From the IMG/VR virus record IMGVR_UViG_3300011114_000226, positions 1 to 63,616 of that record: 63,616 bases of DNA, one strand, 5' to 3'. Numbering within the stretch: the first letter of the stretch is position 1; every line of letters begins with the position of its first letter. The notes under the pieces were generated by a model. That model made no database searches, was not told where the DNA came from, and saw only the letters and a list, made by a program, of their open reading frames with translations. Source of the DNA: a virus. Made by a program: the position numbers and the translations under genes. Shown in pieces: positions 16,650 through 24,522 of this stretch.

Positions 16650-17746
16650 AATTATTTAACATATTTAACTGGGTACAAAACCTAGTAGAAGCATTTACTT
16701 TTTATTCCGGAGGTGGGGGTGGAGGTTCACAAACTTCTACAGGTACAACCTATACTTCTAATTTACCAGAATATGCTAAACCTTTCTTTGAACAAGCTCT
16801 TGTTTCTGCAGGTAAAAATGTATTTGAAACAGACTCTTCAGGTGCGGTTACAGGTGTTAAACCAATGCCTACTTATACAGGCGACAGAATTGCAGGGTTT
16901 ACTCCAGGTCAAGAAGCAGTACAAAGAAACATAGCAGGACTTACAACACCAGGTGGTTTTGCTGATGCAAGATCAGGATTAGGTATGGGTTCAGGTATGG
17001 GCTACGGTACAGCAGGTGCTGGACTATCAGGTGCTTTAGGTTATAGACCCGCTTCAGTAACAGGTGGCACATTTACTCCCGGCATGGCAGATTATTATGG
17101 TGATCCATATCAACAACGTGTAACTGATATTGCATTAAGAGAAGCTCGTCGTCAAGGTGACATTGCTGCACAACAAGGCGCTATGGGAGCTATTAAACGA
17201 GGTTCATTTGGTGGTGCTCGTCAAGCATTGATGCAAACTGAACAAGAAAGAAACTTACAACAAAACTTAGCAGACATTCAATCTAAAGGAAGTCAAGCTG
17301 GGTTCCAATCTGCGCAACAACAATTTAATGCGGATGCTGCAAGGCAACTACAGGCACAACAAGCTAATCAACAAGCGCTACAAGGTGCAGCTCAATTACA
17401 ATCTCAAGTAGGACTTGGTGGATTATCAGCTGGACTACAAGCATCTAAAGATCAAGCTATGACAGCAGCTGCAGAACAAACGGCTAATCTTGAAAGACTT
17501 AAAACTCAGGCAGCTAGTGAAGGCGAGAAACAAGCACTGCAACAAAAAATTAATGATCTTCAATACCAAACAGCAATGGAAGCAAGAGATTGGGAAAAGA
17601 AACAACTCGAGTTTTACAATGCAATGCTTCGTGGAAATACTGGTTTGGCTTCAACACAAATTCAATATGCGCCTCAAGTTTCTGGTATATCACAACTTGG
17701 TGGACTTGGTTTAGGTGCACTTGGTCTTTCTAAAGCACTAGGATAA
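16646..17746 (+). CDS. Internal virion / tail protein, Gln-Ala-rich
   Basis: The protein has 366 residues. It starts with an amphipathic helix (MKLFNIFNWVQNLVEAFTFY) and a polyglycine hinge. The motif NLPEYAKPFFEQALVSAG is typical of a conserved podovirus structural family, and GFTPGQEAVQRNIAGL follows. From about residue 165 it is a long coiled-coil, Gln/Ala-rich region (ALREARRQGDIAAQQGAMGA, GGARQALMQTEQERNLQQNL). The C-terminus is again Gly/Leu-rich (GGLGLGALGLSKALG). Probably part of the internal core or ejection channel. The four-base start overlap with the GNAT gene suggests coordinated translation. Confidence 0.65.
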   Translation: MKLFNIFNWVQNLVEAFTFYSGGGGGGSQTSTGTTYTSNLPEYAKPFFEQALVSAGKNVFETDSSGAVTGVKPMPTYTGDRIAGFTPGQEAVQRNIAGLTTPGGFADARSGLGMGSGMGYGTAGAGLSGALGYRPASVTGGTFTPGMADYYGDPYQQRVTDIALREARRQGDIAAQQGAMGAIKRGSFGGARQALMQTEQERNLQQNLADIQSKGSQAGFQSAQQQFNADAARQLQAQQANQQALQGAAQLQSQVGLGGLSAGLQASKDQAMTAAAEQTANLERLKTQAASEGEKQALQQKINDLQYQTAMEARDWEKKQLEFYNAMLRGNTGLASTQIQYAPQVSGISQLGGLGLGALGLSKALG

Positions 17747-17755
17747 GGATAAAGT

Positions 17756-19294
17756 ATGAACCTCTTAAAAATACAAGACATGCTCAAAGGTGCACCCGAT
17801 CAAACACTAGTGGGCTACGTTCAAAACCCTAGCGGTCAAGTACCTACTTATTTAGCGTTGAGTGAATTACAGCGTAGAAAAGAAATGCGTGCTTCATACC
17901 AAGCTAATAAACCAGAAGATAAATCAGTTGCAGAAGACTTAGTTCAAGAATCCCAACCGGGTGTTATGGGCTTACCTGCAGGACAACCTATGCAACAAGC
18001 AATGCAACCACAACCTGAAATGCCTGCAGAACAAATGGCTCAAGGTGGTTTAGCAGAACTTGATGTGGGTGATATGTATAATGAAAACAATTATGCTAAC
18101 GGTGGTATCGTTGCGTTCAATGATGGGGGCAATGTTCAAAACTACGCTGAAGGTGGCACTTCTAGAATAGGTGATTTCTTTAGGTCTAGGATGGATAAAT
18201 ATGACATCGATAGACAGATTAATGACCTTATGACTGAGAAAAATAAATATAGATTTGATTATATAGGCTCATATACACCAGAACAACGTGCGGCAGCGGA
18301 AGCTAAAAATTTAGAAATTGATAAACAGATTGCAGACTTACAATCTAAGCGAAGCACTCCATCACAAACTACTGGAAGTACTACATCAGGCGGGTACACA
18401 TATAAACCAGGAGAAAGCCCAGTAGTTGGAAGCAATACTCTTGTTGATAATACAGTTAAGTTTGCAGATTTACCTGTTCAACCTAAATCTAATAGTGGTT
18501 TTGGTGCACCTAAATTAAATATTCCTGAAGCGCTTACTATAGATAAAGCTATGGAAGACCGTAAGAGAGCTATGGAACTAGCAGGTGTACCTGCAGACTT
18601 TTACTCATCAGAAGTTGAAAAAAATAAAACTGATCGTGAAGCATTAAAAGACGAAAGAGAAAAAGCAAAATACTTCGCATTAGCAAAAGCAGGTTTTAAA
18701 ATGGCATCTCAAAGACCTCAATATGGTAAAGCGCAAAGTGCTCTTGCTGATATAGCAGAAGGTGCTGAAGCAGGGCTTGAACAATATGGTAAAGATGTTA
18801 AAGATATTAAAGCTGAAGATAGACTTCTTAAACAAGCTGATCGTAAACTTGCTGAAGCTCAATACTTACAACAACGTGGTGACGCCGAAGGCGCAATGAA
18901 AAAGATTAGTGAGCGAGAAGCACTTATTCAAGACTACAATAAATTACAATACTCAGGTGGTATTCAGCTTCAAGCCGCTAAAATTGCCGCATCCAGACCT
19001 ACTGATATGGGCATGTTGCTTGACGAAGCTAGAAAAGATCCTAAATATTATACTAAGAAAGATGGTAAAGCAGTGTTTGATTTATCTAAAGCACTCGATG
19101 ATATTAAAGGATATGGAAATAAACTTGATATAGCTTCATTAAAAGCACTTAATGATGAGCTTAAAACTACATTTGATGCTACTAAAAAAGCAGAAATTCA
19201 AGCTAAGATTGACGCGATTATGTCTGGTGGCGGTAGTGACGGCTCAATGAGTTCAGCAATTCCATCAGGCGTTAAGGTAACAAGAACTCAATAA
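17756..19294 (+). CDS. Internal virion protein
   Basis: The protein has 512 residues. N-terminal half: DQTLVGYVQNPSGQVPTYLA then an EMRASYQANKPEDKS region, followed by Gln/Met-rich low complexity and GGIVAFNDGGNVQNYAEGG, a Gly-Asn motif found in many environmental-phage internal proteins. C-terminal half is highly helical and charged (RKRAMELAGVPADFYSSEVE, AEDRLLKQADRKLAEAQYLQ), with no catalytic signature. Position between the 366-residue and 1,673-residue proteins suggests the trio is packaged in the head and ejected. Function inferred. Confidence 0.65.
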   Translation: MNLLKIQDMLKGAPDQTLVGYVQNPSGQVPTYLALSELQRRKEMRASYQANKPEDKSVAEDLVQESQPGVMGLPAGQPMQQAMQPQPEMPAEQMAQGGLAELDVGDMYNENNYANGGIVAFNDGGNVQNYAEGGTSRIGDFFRSRMDKYDIDRQINDLMTEKNKYRFDYIGSYTPEQRAAAEAKNLEIDKQIADLQSKRSTPSQTTGSTTSGGYTYKPGESPVVGSNTLVDNTVKFADLPVQPKSNSGFGAPKLNIPEALTIDKAMEDRKRAMELAGVPADFYSSEVEKNKTDREALKDEREKAKYFALAKAGFKMASQRPQYGKAQSALADIAEGAEAGLEQYGKDVKDIKAEDRLLKQADRKLAEAQYLQQRGDAEGAMKKISEREALIQDYNKLQYSGGIQLQAAKIAASRPTDMGMLLDEARKDPKYYTKKDGKAVFDLSKALDDIKGYGNKLDIASLKALNDELKTTFDATKKAEIQAKIDAIMSGGGSDGSMSSAIPSGVKVTRTQ

Positions 19295-19297
19295 AAA

Positions 19298-22200
19298 ATG
19301 CCTTCATATAAAATTGAAATTCCGGGTCAAGGTTCTTTTAATGTTGACTCTCCCACGGAATTAACTGATGATCAAGCCTATAGAGCTGTGCAACAGCAGC
19401 TACAAATAGAAGCTCAACCCCAAACTGCTGGTATAGGTGAAGCCCTAAAAGGTGGAACTAAACGCTTAATAGAATCTATACGTACAGGAGTGGAAGCTCC
19501 GTTTATTGGCGGTGAAGAAGCCGCTGCAAGGGGTATCGCTCGACAAGAAGCAATCACAGAAAAACCTGCTGCAAGTCTAGATGAAATTAAACGTATCTAT
19601 GAACAAAAAGGTTTACTCCCCGCAGCTAAAGAAGCCATATCACAACTTCCGGCTAGTATAGCTGAACAAGCCCCGTTTATTGGCACCATGATCGGTGGTG
19701 CTAGATTGGGCGCTATGGTAGGCGGTGTACCTGGTGCTATAGCCGGCGCTGCAATATCTCCATTCCTTTCCGCCGCTGGATCTAACATTGAACGCCAAGC
19801 GCAAGAAGATATTAAAGCAGGGCGTCCTATTGATGTTAGTAGAGCTAAAGCATATGCTGCAGCATTACCACAAGCCGCTCTTGATGTAGGCGCTATGGAA
19901 TTAGGGCTAGGTAAAGTTTTAGGTATTAGCAAAATGGGTACTGAAGCTGCAGAAAAAATAGCAACAGAGTCATTAAAAAAATCTATTGCTATAGGTATTG
20001 GTAAAACTGCATTAGCTGAAGTTCCTACAGAAGTTGTTCAACAAATGTTAGAGAGATCTCAAGCTGGGCTTTCTTTAACTACCCCAGATGCATTAAAAGA
20101 ATATAAAGACACAGCATATCAAGCAGTATTATTATCCCCATTAGGAAGCGCGGCACGTATTGCAGAACGAGGAGAAGCTAAACAAAAAGTAGAGGCGTTA
20201 GCTAATCTAGGTGCAGACCAACAACGGGCTTATGAGGAATCAATTAGAGCTGAACAAGTTGCCACACTTAAAAATGATATTGAAGAAATGCAAAGACAAA
20301 AAGCAATTCAAGACGCTATTCTTCCGCCAGAACAATATAAATTATTAGCTGCTCCTAAACAAGAACCTATTGTAGCTACATCAACAGAAGCTTTAGGCAC
20401 AGAAAAACAAATAGAAGAGTATTTAAAAACTGTCCCTGAAGAACAACAAGTAGCCGAACGTGCAAGGCTTATGGGTATGGCGTCACAACCTATCCAATCA
20501 ATTATTTCTGATAAAACATTACAAGATTTAGGTATTGGTAAATCAGCTATAATTAGAAAAAATGGAATACTACAAAATTTAGATTTAACTAACCCAGAAA
20601 AAGCTCAAGAAGCTGTAGATATTTTAACTGCATATAAAGATACAACAGGCGTTAATAAGAATACTAAAGCTAAAGTAGAAGAATATATTGCTAACATTCC
20701 TAATTTAATAGAGGCAGCTAAAAATGAAAGATTGGTCACCGAAGGATCTAGAGATAATCTTCAAGTATCTGGACAACCCGTATCAGGAGAAGTTTCCCCT
20801 ACAGCTCAAGGAGAGCTCGGAGATGGAGTTACTAACCTTGCAGACGTTACTGGAAGACTTGAAGGACGAACAGAGGCACAGCCCGCTGCATTAGCGCCAG
20901 AAACTACTGAAGTAATGAAATCCGCAGAAGAGCTTGCACCTACTACGGAAGAAGTTGCTCCTACAGAAACAATATCTCCTACAGCAACTGGGGAAACACA
21001 ATTATCTAAGGATGAAATAACTACTACCTCAGAAACCCCGGAATCAATTCTAGCTGCTTTAACAGAGCGCTTTGGTAATAATATAAATAAAGCCGTTGAC
21101 AGAGGAGATGTAAAACTTATTACAAGTGATCAAGCTCCATCAGATATAGCAGCTGATGCGGTAGCATATTATGATAAAGGTGTTGCTCATTTAATTACAG
21201 ACAGATTATCTAAAGAAGAAGCTCCTCGTAAGATACTTCACGAAGTAGGTGCTCACTACGGTCTTGAAGGTATGGCTGGTAAGAGTTTATATAGAGATAT
21301 TCTACGTACAGTCAATAGGCTTAAAGATACAGACAAAGATGTAAGAGCTGCGCATGAGCATGTTAACAATAGGTATAAAGAATTAGCACAAGGTAGTCAG
21401 CCCCATTTAGAAGAAGTGCTTGCTCGTCTTGGTGAGTCTGCGCCTAATCATAATTTATGGCGTCGTATTGTTGCAGCCGTAAAAGATTTCTTATATAAAA
21501 AAGGTTTATGGAATGTTAACCGTATGGATGTTAAAGATATCCAAGACTTAATTAACAGGTCTACTGCAAAGGCTCTAGCAGGCAAGATTAAACCGGCTAA
21601 AACTACAGAAATTAAATATGCTAAAGAAGAAGCTCAAGAAGTATCTCCTGAATACCAAGGTACTAGTATATTTGCTCCACCAAAAGAAAAAGAAGGTGGT
21701 AATTTTAAAGAGCATGTAGAAGATTTTAAAAACTTTAAATTTGATAAAGATACAAGAGAAGATCTATTCTTAAAAGGCAGAATTAAAGTTGCTTATTCAG
21801 GAGCGGGCGTACAAAGCAAATTAATGGACGACTTTAATGATACAGTAAATGATGCGTTAAAGGGCGTTCGTGCTGACGTATTAATGAGCCAAGCTTTAAA
21901 TAGTAATATCCTAGGATCTGAATCAGCCAAAATAGGATTCGTAGATTTTGATGATCTTAATATAGCACGTGTTGTAGCTAACGAAAATAATCTATCTAAC
22001 ATTAATGAAGAGATTGCTAAACTATCAAAACAAATCGGTCCTGAAAATGCTAAGCATGTAACTCAGGCTTACTTATTAGGGCTACGTTATCAATATGAAC
22101 TAGATGAAAATAATAGACTTGAGACCCAAGCTAAAAAAGAAGAGTCAGAAGGCAAGAAAGCAACAGCTGCTAAAACAAGAGAAGGTAAAACTAAAATAAC

Positions 22201-24319
22201 AGAAGAGCAGCAAGCAGCAATCCCTGAAGCATTAAGTTATGGAGATAAGTATCCTGAAGTAAAACGCGTTGCGGAAATGTATAAAGTCTTCAATGATAAC
22301 GATACTAACATGCTAGAAAAAGCGGGTATCTATTCTAAAGACCAAGCTGAACGATATAGAAAAACAAGAGGCTATGTACCTCTATTTAGATTAATGGACG
22401 AAATGGAAAGAGCTAATCCAGGCGCTCGTCAATTCTTTAGAGGCTTTGCAGATGTAGGTCGTGAATATGCATTTGAAGGTTCTGAAAGACAAGTACTAGA
22501 TGTATTTGATAATATGCTAACGCGTCATATGTGGGCGGTTAATGCTGCTGTCAGAAATAAAGCCAATCAACAAGTTGCTAAACAGCTTGCGGTTAGAAAT
22601 GATAATGGAAAGGTAGACCTTCATGAAAATATTAATCCAGAAAAAATTGATAGAATGGCTCCGGTCTTTGTCAATGGTAAACGTAGGTTTGTTGAGTATA
22701 CAGATCCTAATTTTGCTATTGCTATACATGGCGCTGAGCCCGCACTAGGTCCTATCCTAGGCATGTTTGGTACAGCAAGTAGAGCACTTCGTATTGGTGT
22801 AACTTCATTGCCTCCATTCCAAGTTTATCAAGTATTTAATGATGCAACTCGTGCAGCTATGTTATCAGGCGTTAAGAGCCCATTTAAACTTATGGCTAGG
22901 GTTATTGGAAGCTTCGGCACAATCCTTAAAGATCAAACAAATGATCCTATCTCAATTGAAATGAAACGATTAGGTATTAGTGGGGGCTATGGTCACACAG
23001 CGTTAGAAGTTTCTGACAAGATGCGTCGTGATCTAAATTTAAAAACAAATACGTTAATGAAGCAAGCTTTAGATAAAGCAGAGAAATTTGCAGCTGCATC
23101 TGATATGGCGCAACGTAGAGCTATTTATATTCAAACTTTATTAGAATCGGGCGGTACTCAAAACCCTGATGGCTCTATATCAGGCGGTAATAAAGTATTA
23201 GCTATGCACCGTGCTATGGATATTATTAACTGGCAGAAGCATGGAACGTCCGGCAAATTAAGAATTTTATCTCAAGTTGTTCCGTTTATGAATGCATATA
23301 TCCAAGGCATGGATGTTTTAATTGGTGCTATGCGTGGAAAAGCAATTAGTGGTACAGCGAAGAAAGAAGCTCAAACATTATTTCTACAGACAGCCATTAA
23401 GATTGCAGCGCTATCCATGCTATACTCAATGTTGATTGCGGATGATGAAGAGTATCAAAAGCTTGATGATAGAACTAAAGTAAGATCATTCATTATTCCT
23501 GGCGCTGGAGTTAAGATTCCTGTGTCTGCTGAAGTTGCGCTGTTAACAAAAGCAATCCCAGAACTTATGTATCAGTATATTTCTCGTGAGGGTACAGCAA
23601 GCCCGATGGATGCTACTAAACTACGTAATGAACTTGGCGTAGCTCTTCTTGATGGATTGTTAGGTCCTAACTTATTACCACAAATTGCGCGCCCTACATT
23701 AGAAGCCATAACTAATTATAACTTCTTAACTGGTAGTCCTCTCGTAGGTAGAGGCTTAGAGAATTTAAGAACCTCTGATCAGTTTACAGAGAATACTTCT
23801 GAGCTTGCTAAACTTATTGGTAAGTCCGGTATTATTTCGCCATTAAAAATAGATCATTTAATGAAGGGGTACGGAGGCACTGCAGTTTCAGGCGTCCTTT
23901 ATGGCACCGATGCAGTAGCTAATGTGTTCTACGAAGATAAATTACCTACAACTCCATTACATAAAGTTCCAAGTATTGGCTCATTCTTCTACAACCCTAA
24001 TGGCAAAGATCAACTCAATGATTACTATGACCTTAAAGATAGAGTAGCAGAAGTAGTAACTACATATAACCGACTAGTGAAGTTTGGTCATCAAGGTGAA
24101 GCGTTAGAATATGCGCAAGAAAATAAAGAGCTAATGTCTATCAAGTCTCAAGTTAATGCTATCAATACAAACATGACTAAGCTTCGTGATTTCCGTAAAG
24201 CTGTAATTAATAGTAATATAAGTTCAGATGCAAAACGCGACCAGCTAGATAAAATTGATCTTCAGATTAATGCTATGGTTAAAAACATAGGAATGCTAAG
24301 AGTTCAAGCAGGACTTTAA
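19298..24319 (+). CDS. Giant polyvalent internal/ejection protein
   Basis: The protein has 1,673 residues. It begins with a short beta module (PSYKIEIPGQGSFNVDSPTE), then a hydrophobic Ala/Gly-rich stretch at ~115-165 (ASIAEQAPFIGTMIGGARLG) able to cross or seat in a membrane. Near residue 647 lies HEVGAHYGLEGM, the HE-x-x-x-H-x-G-L motif seen in large polyvalent proteins and thought to be peptidase-related. The C-terminal ~650 residues resemble the LPD38-type domain (RALRIGVTSLPPFQVYQVFN, then QVVPFMNAYIQGMDVLIGAM). The classic zinc motif HExxH is absent. Known proteins of this type are packaged and delivered with DNA. It ends in a four-base overlap with the convergent early genes. Confidence 0.75.
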   Translation: MPSYKIEIPGQGSFNVDSPTELTDDQAYRAVQQQLQIEAQPQTAGIGEALKGGTKRLIESIRTGVEAPFIGGEEAAARGIARQEAITEKPAASLDEIKRIYEQKGLLPAAKEAISQLPASIAEQAPFIGTMIGGARLGAMVGGVPGAIAGAAISPFLSAAGSNIERQAQEDIKAGRPIDVSRAKAYAAALPQAALDVGAMELGLGKVLGISKMGTEAAEKIATESLKKSIAIGIGKTALAEVPTEVVQQMLERSQAGLSLTTPDALKEYKDTAYQAVLLSPLGSAARIAERGEAKQKVEALANLGADQQRAYEESIRAEQVATLKNDIEEMQRQKAIQDAILPPEQYKLLAAPKQEPIVATSTEALGTEKQIEEYLKTVPEEQQVAERARLMGMASQPIQSIISDKTLQDLGIGKSAIIRKNGILQNLDLTNPEKAQEAVDILTAYKDTTGVNKNTKAKVEEYIANIPNLIEAAKNERLVTEGSRDNLQVSGQPVSGEVSPTAQGELGDGVTNLADVTGRLEGRTEAQPAALAPETTEVMKSAEELAPTTEEVAPTETISPTATGETQLSKDEITTTSETPESILAALTERFGNNINKAVDRGDVKLITSDQAPSDIAADAVAYYDKGVAHLITDRLSKEEAPRKILHEVGAHYGLEGMAGKSLYRDILRTVNRLKDTDKDVRAAHEHVNNRYKELAQGSQPHLEEVLARLGESAPNHNLWRRIVAAVKDFLYKKGLWNVNRMDVKDIQDLINRSTAKALAGKIKPAKTTEIKYAKEEAQEVSPEYQGTSIFAPPKEKEGGNFKEHVEDFKNFKFDKDTREDLFLKGRIKVAYSGAGVQSKLMDDFNDTVNDALKGVRADVLMSQALNSNILGSESAKIGFVDFDDLNIARVVANENNLSNINEEIAKLSKQIGPENAKHVTQAYLLGLRYQYELDENNRLETQAKKEESEGKKATAAKTREGKTKITEEQQAAIPEALSYGDKYPEVKRVAEMYKVFNDNDTNMLEKAGIYSKDQAERYRKTRGYVPLFRLMDEMERANPGARQFFRGFADVGREYAFEGSERQVLDVFDNMLTRHMWAVNAAVRNKANQQVAKQLAVRNDNGKVDLHENINPEKIDRMAPVFVNGKRRFVEYTDPNFAIAIHGAEPALGPILGMFGTASRALRIGVTSLPPFQVYQVFNDATRAAMLSGVKSPFKLMARVIGSFGTILKDQTNDPISIEMKRLGISGGYGHTALEVSDKMRRDLNLKTNTLMKQALDKAEKFAAASDMAQRRAIYIQTLLESGGTQNPDGSISGGNKVLAMHRAMDIINWQKHGTSGKLRILSQVVPFMNAYIQGMDVLIGAMRGKAISGTAKKEAQTLFLQTAIKIAALSMLYSMLIADDEEYQKLDDRTKVRSFIIPGAGVKIPVSAEVALLTKAIPELMYQYISREGTASPMDATKLRNELGVALLDGLLGPNLLPQIARPTLEAITNYNFLTGSPLVGRGLENLRTSDQFTENTSELAKLIGKSGIISPLKIDHLMKGYGGTAVSGVLYGTDAVANVFYEDKLPTTPLHKVPSIGSFFYNPNGKDQLNDYYDLKDRVAEVVTTYNRLVKFGHQGEALEYAQENKELMSIKSQVNAINTNMTKLRDFRKAVINSNISSDAKRDQLDKIDLQINAMVKNIGMLRVQAGL

Positions 24320-24522
24320 GCAATACGCCAAGCTCTAACCCCAAGACATTCGTCTTTCACAGTCACAAAAGCTTTTACTTTTACTCCCGCTCGTTTAGCT
24401 CCCGACTCTAATGCATAGATCATAGGTGCAGGCTTTAAGGTGGGGACAAAGAAACTATCCCCTACACTCATTGCGTCAAACGGAAATATCCATTCAGGTT
24501 CAGTCAGTTGAGTCAGAATCAA
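24316..24522 (-). CDS. Small conserved early protein (probable TTG start)
   Basis: The protein has about 68 residues and ends VFVTVKDECLGVRAWRIA-like, with FPFDAMSVGDSFFVPTLKP in the middle, a beta-rich pattern seen in small phage proteins of unknown function. It is the last gene of the leftward transcript; its stop overlaps the stop of the giant rightward gene by four bases. It overlaps the end of the primase-helicase gene by 23 bases. The start is uncertain: TTG at 24522 is the only conventional initiator in frame, but the AAAGGG upstream is too close to it, so ATT or CTG slightly downstream could be used. Confidence 0.55.
   Translation of the reverse strand: MILTQLTEPEWIFPFDAMSVGDSFFVPTLKPAPMIYALESGAKRAGVKVKAFVTVKDECLGVRAWRIA

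Noticed and set aside
22517-22729. Minus-strand frames inside the giant late gene
   Set aside because: They have no ribosome sites and their composition mirrors the coding strand; shadows only.
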